Shown: positions 15,726 to 23,951 of the stretch, one piece after another
Layout: every line of letters begins with the position of its first letter
Numbering within the stretch: position 1 is the first letter of the stretch
NCBI GenBank assembly: GCA_046339595.1
Contig: JBKDUF010000134.1
Location: 1 to 35,510, forward strand
Length of the DNA stretch: 35,510 nucleotides
Direction: 5' to 3'
Origin: Ga0077527 sp021300125
GTDB taxonomy: Bacteria > Pseudomonadota > Gammaproteobacteria > Burkholderiales > SG8-41
Program-made: the position numbers and the translations under genes
The notes under the pieces: generated by a model
What the model was told of the DNA's origin: nothing
Databases searched by the model: none
The model's input: the letters and a program-made list of their open reading frames with translations, nothing else

Positions 15726-16753
15726 TGACCCGCCGCAATCTGCGCCGCTTCGTTGCCGCTGCGGCAATCTCGGCGGCTGCGCATGCCGCCCTGCTCGGCG
15801 GCGCCTGGCTGACGCCGCCGGACGCGCCGCCGCCAGCGCCCGACCTGGTTGCAACCCTGCAACCCCGCGCCGAAACACCGCGACCCGCGACTGCGGCCGC
15901 AGCACGCGCCCCCGCGGCAGATACGGTCTTCAACCCGGCCGCCAAACCGGCACCGCCAGCGTCGGGCGAGCCTGTGCCCGAGGCGGGTCCACCCGCAGCT
16001 GCCGAAATGCCGCCAGAACCGGTGGTGATGGCCAGTGCACCCGCCAGCAGCCCGCCGGTGACCGCATCGCCGCCCTTGCCGGCCCAGCCGATGCCCAGCT
16101 TCCCCCGCAAGGGCCAGATTACCTACCAGCTGACCATGGGCTCGGAACACACACGGGTCGGCCGCACCGTCCAGACCTGGGAATTTGACGGCCCGCAATA
16201 CCGGCTGGCCAGCCGCTCGGAGAGTTCCGGCCTGGTCGAAATGATCCGTCCGCACCGCTACGTCTATCGGAGCGAAGGCCGCCTCACCGTGGCCGGGCTG
16301 CAGCCGGAACGTTTCAGCGCCAGCGTGCGCCGCGGCAACCGCAGTGACGAATCGATTGCGGTGTTCGACTGGAACGAGCAGCGCGCCCGCCTCGGCCGCC
16401 TGCCGCAGCAGTCCAGCGTCGGATTGCCCGCAGGCAGCCAGGACGTGGTGAGTTTCATGTACCAGTTGGCGCTGTTCCCGCCGCAGCCCGGACGCATCAC
16501 CCTGCCCTTCACCCGCGGCACGCGCATTGACCTGGTCAGCTTCGATGTTCTGCCCGCCGAAACCATCGACACCCCGCTGGGGCGGATACGCGCGATTCCG
16601 GTCGTTCAGGTGCGGGAGGCCGGTGCGGAGAGCCTCGCCGTGTGGCTCGCCAGCGATTACCGCAACCTGCCGGTGCGCATCCGTTTCTACAACCGTGACG
16701 GGGAGTTCTCGGGCGAACAGCTCGCGAGCGAAATCCGCGTCGCAGAGCAATAG
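15725..16753 (+). CDS. DUF3108 protein with membrane anchor and proline-rich linker
   Basis: A 342-residue protein. Residues 1-35 hold a basic start and one hydrophobic helix (FVAAAAISAAAHAALLGGAWL), as in TonB or a signal anchor. Residues 36-118 are an Ala/Pro-rich linker that could span the periplasm. A DUF3108 domain follows (about 119-342) with SFMYQLALFP, DTPLGRIRAIPV and WLASDYRNLPVRIRF, parallel to the preceding protein. The start is ATG at 15725, overlapping the previous TGA by one base (TGATG); a GTG three bases upstream is possible. The pair probably arose by duplication, with one copy tethered. Its function is unknown. Confidence 0.85.
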   Translation: MTRRNLRRFVAAAAISAAAHAALLGGAWLTPPDAPPPAPDLVATLQPRAETPRPATAAAARAPAADTVFNPAAKPAPPASGEPVPEAGPPAAAEMPPEPVVMASAPASSPPVTASPPLPAQPMPSFPRKGQITYQLTMGSEHTRVGRTVQTWEFDGPQYRLASRSESSGLVEMIRPHRYVYRSEGRLTVAGLQPERFSASVRRGNRSDESIAVFDWNEQRARLGRLPQQSSVGLPAGSQDVVSFMYQLALFPPQPGRITLPFTRGTRIDLVSFDVLPAETIDTPLGRIRAIPVVQVREAGAESLAVWLASDYRNLPVRIRFYNRDGEFSGEQLASEIRVAEQ

Positions 16754-16755
16754 AC

Positions 16756-18141
16756 ATGAACGAAGACCAAAGAAGCCGAATCGCTGGCCGGAAAATCAGC
16801 GGCCGCAGACCCGGCGCGCCCGTAAGCGGCAATCAGGAAAACAGCCGCTCGGGCGGGCGCGGGGCCGGCGACGGCGACCGTACGCCTCGAACAGGGCCCA
16901 ACCCGGCCCGCCTCAACGAGGCCGCCAGCGCACTGATCCGGGTGCTCACCTTCGAACATCCGGCAGACGCCGTGCTCAGCCGCTATTTCCGCGAACGCCC
17001 CCAGCTCGGCCAGCAGGACCGCGCCTTTGTCGCCGAGGCGGTGTTCGGTGTGCTGCGCCGCAAATTCTGGCTCGACCACCTCGCGCCGCAGGCCAACGTA
17101 CGCCAGCTGCTGCTGCTCTGGCTGGCGCGCGTCGCCGGCTACAGCAGCCGAGAGCTGGGCAGCCTGTGCAGCGCCGAGGAGACACTGTGGCTGAACAGCA
17201 CGCGCGCGCAGGGACCGCTGCCGCTCAGTGCCGAGTCGGACCTGCCGCCATGGGTGATTGAACGGCTGCTGCCGGAATACGGCGAGGATTTTGTGCGCAG
17301 CCTCGGCCGCGCGCTGCAGGAACCGGCGCCGCTCGACCTGCGCGTGAACACGCTCTGCGCCAGCCGTGAAGAAGTGCTGGCCAAGCTGCGCAGCAACGAC
17401 ATCATTTCCGAGCCCACCCCGCTGTCGCCGCTGGGGCTGCGCCTGCGCGACAAGCCGGCCCTGAACCGCAACCCGCTCTTTGCCGCCGGCAAGTTCGAGG
17501 TGCAGGACGAAGGCAGCCAGCTGCTCGGGTACCTGCTCGCGCCGCGGCGCGGGGAGCTGGTGGTCGATTTCTGCGCCGGCGCCGGCGGCAAGACGCTGAT
17601 GCTCGGCGCGATGATGAACTCGCAGGGCCGCCTCTACGCCTTCGATGTCTCGGAAAAGCGGCTGGCCAACCTGAAGCCGCGACTCAAGCGCTCGGGTCTG
17701 TCGAACGTGCATCCGCTGGTGATCGCCCATGAAAACGATGCCAAGGTGAAGCGGCTTGCCGGCAAGATCGACCGCGTGCTGGTTGATGCGCCCTGCAGCG
17801 GACTCGGTACGCTGCGCCGCAACCCGGACCTCAAGTTCCGCCAGTCACCGCGGTCGGTGGCGGAACTCACCGTCAAGCAGGCAGCCATCCTCGCCTCGGC
17901 GGCGCGGCTGGTGAAACCGGGCGGGCGCCTGGTCTATGCCACCTGCAGCCTGCTCGCCGAGGAAAACCGGATGATCGTCGAACAGTTCCTCGCCGCGCAT
18001 CCGCAGTTTGCGGCGCTCGACTGCGGCGAGCTGCTGCGGCGCCTGGGCATCGCCGTCGGCAACATGCCGCAGCTGCAGTTATGGCCGCAGATTCACCACA
18101 CGGACGGCTTTTTCGCGGCGGCATTCGAGCGCTGCGCCTAG
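16756..18141 (+). CDS. RsmB/NOP2/Sun-family RNA (cytosine-5) methyltransferase
   Basis: A 461-residue SAM-dependent methyltransferase. The SAM loop is DFCAGAGGKT (271-280). The two catalytic cysteines of the family are in DAPCSG (Cys347) and ATCSLL (Cys397). An N-terminal NusB-like helical part (about 52-150) gives the RsmB layout, so 16S rRNA C967 methylation is the likely but not proven role. The first 50 residues are a low-complexity Gly/Arg/Ser/Pro extension that has no counterpart in E. coli RsmB and may bind RNA. The gene begins 2 bp after the DUF3108 gene and closes the purM operon-like run. Confidence 0.88.
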   Translation: MNEDQRSRIAGRKISGRRPGAPVSGNQENSRSGGRGAGDGDRTPRTGPNPARLNEAASALIRVLTFEHPADAVLSRYFRERPQLGQQDRAFVAEAVFGVLRRKFWLDHLAPQANVRQLLLLWLARVAGYSSRELGSLCSAEETLWLNSTRAQGPLPLSAESDLPPWVIERLLPEYGEDFVRSLGRALQEPAPLDLRVNTLCASREEVLAKLRSNDIISEPTPLSPLGLRLRDKPALNRNPLFAAGKFEVQDEGSQLLGYLLAPRRGELVVDFCAGAGGKTLMLGAMMNSQGRLYAFDVSEKRLANLKPRLKRSGLSNVHPLVIAHENDAKVKRLAGKIDRVLVDAPCSGLGTLRRNPDLKFRQSPRSVAELTVKQAAILASAARLVKPGGRLVYATCSLLAEENRMIVEQFLAAHPQFAALDCGELLRRLGIAVGNMPQLQLWPQIHHTDGFFAAAFERCA

Positions 18142-18238
18142 ACACCCCATGCGTAGTCAGCACGAGGCGGGGTGCGTGCTAACATTCCCGGCCGGCATTT
18201 CCGCACCCCCCTGATCGCTCCGGCCCGTCATCGCGCCC

Positions 18239-19534
18239 ATGTCCGCCGCCAACGAAATCCAAGGCCTGCTGCTCGAACTCTGGCGCGACCTGCAAAGCGT
18301 CAAGATCCTGTGGCAGCTCGGCGTGCTGCTGGCCTGCGCCTGCGCGGGCCTGCTGATCTCGCGCCACTTCAACCGCCGCCTCTCGGCTTCGTCCACGCCC
18401 GGTTCCACGCTGGCCCTGGGCATCGGCAGCCTGCAGCGGCTGATGTTCCCGCTGTCGACGCTGGCGCTGCTTGTCGCCGCGCGGCTGGTGCTGCGCCTGT
18501 GGCAGAAAACGCCGCTGCTGGATGTCGCCGCGACCCTGCTGCTGGCGATGGCCCTGATCCGGATGGCGATCTACGCGCTGCGCCAGACCTTCTCCCCCAG
18601 CGGATGGCTGCGCGCCTCCGAACGCGGGCTGAGCTGGATCGCATGGATCGGCGTTGCCGTCTACCTCACCGGCCTGTGGCCGCCGCTGCGCGAAATCCTC
18701 GACGACTTCGCCTTCAGCACCGGCAAGTACCGCATCTCGCTGCTGATGCTCCTGCAGGGCACGCTGTGGATCGGCGCGACCGTGCTTACCGCACTGTGGC
18801 TGGGGCGGCTGCTCGAGGGCCGCCTGATGCGCGCCACCAGCCTGCAGGTCAACGTACGGGTGATGTTCGCCAAGCTGGCGCAGGTGCTGCTGCTGCTGGT
18901 GGCGGTACTGATCGCGCTGCCTGCGGTGGGCATCGACCTCACCGTGCTGTCGGTATTCGGCGGCATGCTCGGCGTGGGCATCGGCTTCGGGCTGCAGAAG
19001 ATCGCGGCCAATTACATCAGCGGCTTCATCATCCTGATGGACCGCTCGGTCAGCATCGGCGACGTCGTCAGCATCGGCGAGCAGAGCGGCGTGCTGACGC
19101 GGATGACCGCACGCTACGTGGTCGTACGCGGGCTGGGCGGGCTGGAAGCGATCATCCCCAATGAAACCCTGATCACCTCCACCGTGATCAACCACACGCT
19201 GACCGACCGCCACGTGCGAGTGGCAGTGCAGGTGCAGGTCGCCCCAGGCGCCGATGTCGCGCTTGCGCGCCGGCTGATGGCTGCCGCTGGTACCGCCCAT
19301 CCGCGCGTGCTGCGCGAGCCGGCGCCGGTGACGCTGATTACGGGATTGGCCGAAAGCGGCATCCACCTCGAACTGGGGGTCTGGGTCGGCGATCCCGACC
19401 AGGGACTGGCGGCGCTGCGATCCGATCTTTATGAGGCCATCCTGCGCAGCTTCCGCGAGCAGGGTGTGGAATTGCCCTCCGCGCAGCGTGAACTGCGCCT
19501 GGTGGGCCCCTGGCCGGCCCAGGAACGCCATTAA
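18239..19534 (+). CDS. Mechanosensitive channel, MscS family
   Basis: A 431-residue inner-membrane channel that should open under membrane tension to release solutes on osmotic down-shock. There are about five or six hydrophobic helices in the first 260 residues (for example 26-43, 63-82 and 95-115). The pore-lining helix and its exit are visible as LSVFGGMLGVGIGFGLQKIAANYISGF in two overlapping halves, followed by DRSVSIGDVV, the start of the cytosolic beta domain. The vestibule continues to the C-terminus. It is longer than E. coli MscS (286), with extra N-terminal helices. It stands 97 bp after the RNA methyltransferase gene. Confidence 0.92.
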   Translation: MSAANEIQGLLLELWRDLQSVKILWQLGVLLACACAGLLISRHFNRRLSASSTPGSTLALGIGSLQRLMFPLSTLALLVAARLVLRLWQKTPLLDVAATLLLAMALIRMAIYALRQTFSPSGWLRASERGLSWIAWIGVAVYLTGLWPPLREILDDFAFSTGKYRISLLMLLQGTLWIGATVLTALWLGRLLEGRLMRATSLQVNVRVMFAKLAQVLLLLVAVLIALPAVGIDLTVLSVFGGMLGVGIGFGLQKIAANYISGFIILMDRSVSIGDVVSIGEQSGVLTRMTARYVVVRGLGGLEAIIPNETLITSTVINHTLTDRHVRVAVQVQVAPGADVALARRLMAAAGTAHPRVLREPAPVTLITGLAESGIHLELGVWVGDPDQGLAALRSDLYEAILRSFREQGVELPSAQRELRLVGPWPAQERH

Positions 19535-19577
19535 ATTTTGTTTTAAATCAAACAATTAAACGGTTTTTTCGGAAAAT

Positions 19578-19619
19578 GCCCGATTCGGGCTACCCGTGGG
19601 GGTGGGCTTTGGCTACACT
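19578..19619 (+). promoter_or_regulatory. Palindrome and weak promoter before the desaturase gene
   Basis: GCCCGATTCGGGC (19578-19590) is a perfect inverted repeat directly against a poor -35 (TACCCG, 19591-19596). Seventeen bases further is a fair -10 (TACACT, 19614-19619). This layout suits an activator-dependent promoter. The same core in inverted orientation overlaps the -35 region at 26225-26239. The palindrome is seen; its use as an operator is inferred. Confidence 0.4.
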
Positions 19620-19660
19620 GCGCCCGGTATCGGGCTTTTGCCCATGACAAAGAGGGTTGC

Positions 19661-20824
19661 ATGTTCACTGGAGTTCTGGATTTACCGTGGTGGGGCTACG
19701 TTGTTTATGCCCTGGTCATGACGCACATCACCATTGCCGCTGTCACCATTTATCTGCACCGGCATTCGGCGCACCGTGCACTCGATCTGCATCCGCTGCC
19801 GGCGCATTTCTTCCGTTTCTGGCTGTGGCTGACCACCGGCATGCTGACCAAGCACTGGACCGCCATCCACCGCAAGCACCACGCCAAGTGCGAAACCGTC
19901 GATGATCCGCACAGCCCGCAGATTTACGGCCTGCGCAAGGTGCTGTTCGAAGGCGCTGAACTCTATCGCAAGGAAGGCCGCAACCAGGAAACCCTGGACC
20001 GTTACGGCCACGGCACCCCCGATGACTGGCTTGAGCACAGGATTTACAGTCACGACCGCTGGGGCATTGGCTCGATGCTGGTGATCAACCTCGTCCTCTT
20101 CGGCCCGATCGGCCTCACGATCTGGGCGGTGCAGATGGCCTGGATTCCCTTCCTCGCGGCCGGCGTCATCAACGGCATCGGCCACTACTGGGGTTACCGC
20201 AACTTCCAGTCCGAGGACACCAGCACCAACGTCGTGCCTTGGGGCATCCTGATCGGCGGCGAGGAACTGCACAACAACCACCACGCCTACGCCTCGTCGG
20301 CCAAACTGTCGAACCGATGGTATGAGTTCGACATCGGCTGGCTCTACATCCGGACCCTCGAGACGCTGGGTCTGGCCAGGGTCAAGAAAATCGCGCCGAA
20401 GCTGGTGCTCGACACCACGAAGACCCGTTGCGACCTCGCCACGCTGCAGGCGGTGATCACCCACCGCTACGAAGTGGTGTCGAACTATGCCTCGTCGCTG
20501 CGCCAGACCTGCGCCCGCGAACTGCAGGCGATCAAGGACAAGGCCGCGGTTTCCGATGCGGGACAGCTCAAGCGCTGGCTGCGCATCGACAAATCGGCGC
20601 TGCCCGCCGCTGAACAGGCGCAGCGCGAAGCCGCGATGCGCCACAGCAGCACCCTGGCCACGGTTTACCGCATGCGCGACGAACTGGCCCAGCTGTGGCA
20701 GCGTTCAACCGCCTCGAAGGAACAACTGGTCAAACAGCTGGAAGACTGGTGCCGCCGCGCCGAAGCCAGCGGCATCGAGGCACTGCAGCAGTTCTCCCGC
20801 CAGCTGCGCTGCTACGCCGCCTGA
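19661..20824 (+). CDS. Membrane fatty-acid (acyl-CoA/acyl-lipid) desaturase with C-terminal extension
   Basis: A 387-residue di-iron desaturase. The three histidine boxes are HRHSAH (33-38), HRKHH (70-74) and HNNHH (204-208), with membrane helices between them (about 11-30, 50-65, 136-158 and 160-175). It probably introduces the delta-9 double bond into saturated acyl chains to adjust membrane fluidity. After residue about 255 comes a roughly 130-residue soluble helical extension (ALDTT to RQLRCYAA region) absent from the short bacterial desaturases. The start has AGAGGG four bases before the ATG. A strong terminator follows at 20850. Confidence 0.92.
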   Translation: MFTGVLDLPWWGYVVYALVMTHITIAAVTIYLHRHSAHRALDLHPLPAHFFRFWLWLTTGMLTKHWTAIHRKHHAKCETVDDPHSPQIYGLRKVLFEGAELYRKEGRNQETLDRYGHGTPDDWLEHRIYSHDRWGIGSMLVINLVLFGPIGLTIWAVQMAWIPFLAAGVINGIGHYWGYRNFQSEDTSTNVVPWGILIGGEELHNNHHAYASSAKLSNRWYEFDIGWLYIRTLETLGLARVKKIAPKLVLDTTKTRCDLATLQAVITHRYEVVSNYASSLRQTCARELQAIKDKAAVSDAGQLKRWLRIDKSALPAAEQAQREAAMRHSSTLATVYRMRDELAQLWQRSTASKEQLVKQLEDWCRRAEASGIEALQQFSRQLRCYAA

Positions 20825-20849
20825 ACCGGCTTCCGCTCCAGACAAAAAA

Positions 20850-20874
20850 GCCCGCCTGACGGCGGGCTTTTTTT
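20850..20874 (+). terminator. Intrinsic terminator of the desaturase gene
   Basis: GCCCGCC-TGAC-GGCGGGC forms a seven-pair stem with a four-base loop and is followed by seven Ts, 26 bases after the desaturase stop. An A-tract precedes it, so it may work weakly in reverse. Confidence 0.9.
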
Positions 20875-20895
20875 CTGGGCCTTCCTTGCGGTCAT

Positions 20896-20919
20896 AAAAA
20901 AACCCGCCGTCAGGCGGGT
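20896..20919 (-). terminator. Intrinsic terminator of rpmB-rpmG
   Basis: On the minus strand ACCCGCC-TGAC-GGCGGGT is followed by a run of Ts. It lies 24 bases past the rpmG stop. The core is the reverse complement of the desaturase terminator 29 bp away, so each strand reads nearly the same hairpin first. An outer GCGGTCAT/ATGACCGC pairing (20888-20895 with 20925-20932) extends it. Confidence 0.88.
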
Positions 20920-20943
20920 TCTTCATGACCGCTGGTGCGGCAA

Positions 20944-21099
20944 TTATTTGATCTTGCCTTCCTTGTACACCACATGCTTGCGCGCGACGGGATCGAACTT
21001 CTTGATCTCCATCTTTTCGGTCTGTGTACGCTTGTTCTTGGTGGTGGTGTAGAAATGGCCGGTGCCTGCGGTGGATTCAAGCTTTATTTTCTCGCGCAT
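20944..21099 (-). CDS. rpmG: 50S ribosomal protein L33
   Basis: A 51-residue small basic ribosomal protein reading MREKIKLESTAGTGHFYTTT at the start and HVVYKEGKIK at the end. The large-subunit protein L33 contacts the E site. It has no CxxC pairs, so it is the zinc-independent form. The gene is 10 bp downstream of rpmB and shares its promoter; a terminator follows directly. Confidence 0.97.
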   Translation of the reverse strand: MREKIKLESTAGTGHFYTTTKNKRTQTEKMEIKKFDPVARKHVVYKEGKIK

Positions 21100-21109
21100 G
21101 GTGATCTCC

Positions 21110-21346
21110 TCAGACGTTCATGCCCTGGGCGCGCAGATCGGCGAGAACAACATCAATGCCCTTGCGGTCGATGGTGCGCAGGCCGGCAGTGGAAACGCGC
21201 AGGCTGATCCAGCGGTTTTCACTTTCGACCCAGAAGCGGCGTTTCTGCAGGTTGGGCAGGAAACGGCGTTTGGTCTTGTTGTTGGCATGGGAAACATTGT
21301 TCCCGATCATCGGTTTTTTGCCGGTGACGCTGCAGACGCGCGACAT
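21110..21346 (-). CDS. rpmB: 50S ribosomal protein L28
   Basis: A 78-residue protein beginning MSRVCSVTGKKPMIGNNVSH and containing RRFLPNLQKRRFWVE, the L28 signature. It has one cysteine only, so no zinc ribbon. The ATG at 21344-21346 is chosen from the family N-terminus; 20 extra codons upstream lie in the promoter leader. It is the first gene of rpmB-rpmG with a near-consensus promoter 32-60 bp upstream. Confidence 0.97.
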   Translation of the reverse strand: MSRVCSVTGKKPMIGNNVSHANNKTKRRFLPNLQKRRFWVESENRWISLRVSTAGLRTIDRKGIDVVLADLRAQGMNV

Positions 21347-21377
21347 TGCATTGCTCCGCGAATTCGGAAAAGGCGCG

Positions 21378-21406
21378 ATCATACACGGAGTGGCCACCCG
21401 CCTCAA
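21378..21406 (-). promoter_or_regulatory. Sigma-70 promoter of rpmB-rpmG
   Basis: On the minus strand TTGAGG and TATGAT are separated by exactly 17 bases, with the predicted start about 25 bases before the rpmB ATG. Further upstream (about 21440-21478) is a strongly A+T-rich tract that resembles an UP element, as is usual for ribosomal genes. Confidence 0.75.
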
Positions 21407-21466
21407 CCCTGATCTGTGCCGCCGCGAAAACCGTACCGCAAAAAAATATTCAACAAAATCAATTAG

Positions 21467-22141
21467 TTACAATAAACCCCGCTCGGCAAAGGACAGCGCA
21501 CCGTCCCCGGCGACGACGAAATGATCGAGCACGCGCACATCCACCAGACCCAGCGCCTGCTTCAGTGCCTGGGTCAGGAGCTCGTCAGCCCGGCTGGGTT
21601 CGGCCACGCCGGAGGGGTGGTTGTGGGCGAAGATCACCGCCGCGGCGTTGTGGTGCAGCGCCCGCTTGACCACCTCGCGCGGATAGACGCTGGTCTGGGT
21701 CAGCGTGCCGCGGAACAGTTCCTCGCTCGCGGTGACCCGGTGCTGGGCATCGAGGAATACCGCGACAAAGACTTCGTGCGGCCGGCCGTGGAGCATCAGC
21801 CGCAAGTAATCGCGCACCGCACCCGGGCCGGACAGCGCGGCACCGGCCTCGAGCTTCTCGCGCAGGGTGCGGCGTGCGATTTCCAGCGCCGCCTGCAGCA
21901 GCGCGTATTTCGCCGGCCCCAGCCCGGGGTCAGCGCAGAAGGACTCGCTGGAAGCACCGGCAAGCGCCGACAGCGAACCAAAGCGAGCAAGCTGCTCGCG
22001 CGCGAGTTCCACCGCGCTTTTGCCCTTGACGCCGGTGCGCAGGAAAATCGCCACCAGTTCGGCATCGGACAGTGCCTGCGGTCCCTTTCCCAGCAGCTTC
22101 TCGCGCGGCCGGTCATCCACCGGCCAGTCGGTAATCGCCAT
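21467..22141 (-). CDS. radC: RadC family JAB/MPN-domain protein
   Basis: A 224-residue protein. An N-terminal helix-hairpin-helix-like part (about 20-90) is followed by the JAMM metalloprotease-fold domain. Glu123, HNHPSG with His173 and His175, Ser177 and Asp186 form the complete zinc site. Although named DNA-repair protein RadC, its biochemical role is unresolved; the JAMM site suggests hydrolase activity. Start ATG at 22141 has GGGAGGG immediately upstream. It is divergent from coaBC, and its stop lies in the A+T-rich region upstream of the rpmB promoter, with no hairpin terminator seen. Confidence 0.94.
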   Translation of the reverse strand: MAITDWPVDDRPREKLLGKGPQALSDAELVAIFLRTGVKGKSAVELAREQLARFGSLSALAGASSESFCADPGLGPAKYALLQAALEIARRTLREKLEAGAALSGPGAVRDYLRLMLHGRPHEVFVAVFLDAQHRVTASEELFRGTLTQTSVYPREVVKRALHHNAAAVIFAHNHPSGVAEPSRADELLTQALKQALGLVDVRVLDHFVVAGDGALSFAERGLL

Positions 22142-22244
22142 CGTCCCTCCCGCTGATACAGGAACAACGCGCCGTGAGGGGTGCGGTTTACCCGCCGCCG
22201 GATTTGCAGTTACACGTCCCGTCCCTTACGGCAGGATGCGCTAC

Positions 22245-23465
22245 GTGTCTGATATTGCTGGAAAAAACCAAAATCGGAAAATCCTGCTCGGCATCACCGG
22301 CGGGGTCGCCGCATACAAGGCGGCCGAGCTGGTGCGCCGCCTCGGCGACCGCGGCATCGAAGTGCATGTGGTGATGACCGAGGCCGCCTGCGGCTTCATC
22401 ACGCCGGCCACGTTGCAGGCATTGTCCGGCCATCCGGTCTACACCAGCATGTGGGACGGCCGCATCGACAACGGCATGCCGCACATCGAACTCTCGCGCG
22501 ACAAGGCCGCCATCGTCGTAGCGCCGGCCACCGCCGATTTCATCGCCAAGTGCGTGCACGGCCTCGCCGATGACCTGCTCTCCACGCTGTGTCTGGCGCG
22601 GGAGTGCCCGCTGATCGTGGCCCCCGCGATGAACCGCCAGATGTGGGAACACCCGGCCACGCAGCGCAATATCGCGCAGATCCGGCGCGACGGCATCACC
22701 TTGCTCGGCCCCGGCAGCGGCGACCAGGCCTGCGGCGAAACCGGCATGGGCCGCATGCTCGAACCGGGCGAACTGGCTGAAGCCATCGCCGCCTTCCTCG
22801 AACCGAAAATCCTCAAGGGCAGGCGCGTGCTGATAACCGCGGGCCCGACCTTCGAGCCGATCGACGCGGTGCGGGGCATCACCAACCGCAGCTCGGGCAA
22901 GATGGGTTACGCCATCGCGCGCGCGGCGATCGCCGCCGGCGCCGATGTAGCCCTGGTCTCCGGGCCGGTCAGCCTCGCCGCGGCGGTGGGCGCGGCCATG
23001 GTGCGCGTGCAGAGCGCCGCAGAAATGTTCGCCGCGGTGCAGAAGCATGTCGCGAAGGCCGACATTTTCATCGCTGTTGCCGCGGTGGCCGACTACCGCA
23101 GCGCAGCGCCGCGCAAGCACAAGATCAAGAAGACCGAGGAAGAACGGCTGCACATCGACCTGCTGCCGAATCCGGACATCCTCGGCTGGGTTGCATCGCG
23201 GCCAAAACCGCCGTTCAGCGTCGGATTCGCCGCCGAAAGCCGCAACCTCGACCGATATGCCGACGAAAAGCGCCGCCGCAAGAAAGTGAAGCTGATGATC
23301 GCCAACCTCGCCCAGGATGCGATCGGCGCCGACGACAACGAGGTGTCGCTGCTGGATGACCACGGCACCCACCGCCTGCCGCGCGCCCCGAAGGACGCCG
23401 TGGCCGGCGAGATCGTGCGCCACATCGCAGCCCTGTGCGACGGCAGCCGGCGCAAACCGCGATAA
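22245..23465 (+). CDS. coaBC: Bifunctional phosphopantothenoylcysteine decarboxylase/phosphopantothenate-cysteine ligase
   Basis: A protein of about 406 residues that carries out two steps of coenzyme A synthesis. The N-terminal flavin decarboxylase (CoaC) has His80, Asn130 (APAMNRQMW) and Cys163 (GDQACGETG), equal to E. coli His75, Asn125 and Cys158 with a constant offset. The C-terminal ligase (CoaB) has ITAGPTFEPIDAVRGI, NRSSGKMGYAIA and AAVADYR. I prefer the GTG at 22245, which has AGGA eight bases upstream and gives the family length; an ATG at 22236 would add three residues but lacks a spaced ribosome site. dut follows 35 bp later. Confidence 0.95.
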   Translation: MSDIAGKNQNRKILLGITGGVAAYKAAELVRRLGDRGIEVHVVMTEAACGFITPATLQALSGHPVYTSMWDGRIDNGMPHIELSRDKAAIVVAPATADFIAKCVHGLADDLLSTLCLARECPLIVAPAMNRQMWEHPATQRNIAQIRRDGITLLGPGSGDQACGETGMGRMLEPGELAEAIAAFLEPKILKGRRVLITAGPTFEPIDAVRGITNRSSGKMGYAIARAAIAAGADVALVSGPVSLAAAVGAAMVRVQSAAEMFAAVQKHVAKADIFIAVAAVADYRSAAPRKHKIKKTEEERLHIDLLPNPDILGWVASRPKPPFSVGFAAESRNLDRYADEKRRRKKVKLMIANLAQDAIGADDNEVSLLDDHGTHRLPRAPKDAVAGEIVRHIAALCDGSRRKPR

Positions 23466-23500
23466 ACGAAGCGGGGTTCCGCCCTGCCGCCCCAAGCCCG

Positions 23501-23950
23501 ATGAAATCCATTGCCGTCAAAATCCTCGACCCGCGCCTGCGGGATCAGATGCCCGCCTATGCCACGCCCGGATCTGCCGGCCTCGACCTGCGCGCCTGCC
23601 TCGACGAGCCGCTGACCCTGCAGCCCGGCCAGACCGAGCTGATCCCCGCCGGCATGGCCATCCACATCGCCGACCCCGGGCTCGCCGCCATGATCCTGCC
23701 GCGCTCCGGTCTAGGCCACAAACACGGCATCGTGCTCGGCAATCTCGTCGGCCTGATCGACTCCGACTACCAGGGCCAGCTCTTTGTCTCGACGTGGAAC
23801 CGCGGCAATGCCGCCTTCACCATCAATCCGATGGAGCGCCTGGCGCAGCTGGTCATCGTGCCCGTGGTGCAGGTGGCTTTCGACATCGTCGATGACTTCT
23901 CCGCTTCCAGCCGCGGCGCCGGCGGCTTTGGCAGCACCGGCAAGGGCTGA
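23501..23950 (+). CDS. dut: dUTP diphosphatase
   Basis: A 149-residue trimeric dUTPase that hydrolyses dUTP to dUMP, keeping uracil out of DNA. All five motifs are present: GSAGLDLRA, PRSGLGHK, GNLVGLIDSDYQGQL with the catalytic Asp, ERLAQLVIVP and the C-terminal SRGAGGFGSTG. Start ATG at 23501 matches the family; the longer frame upstream overlaps coaBC without family sequence. It lies directly after coaBC, a common pairing. Confidence 0.98.
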   Translation: MKSIAVKILDPRLRDQMPAYATPGSAGLDLRACLDEPLTLQPGQTELIPAGMAIHIADPGLAAMILPRSGLGHKHGIVLGNLVGLIDSDYQGQLFVSTWNRGNAAFTINPMERLAQLVIVPVVQVAFDIVDDFSASSRGAGGFGSTGKG

Positions 23951-23951
23951 C

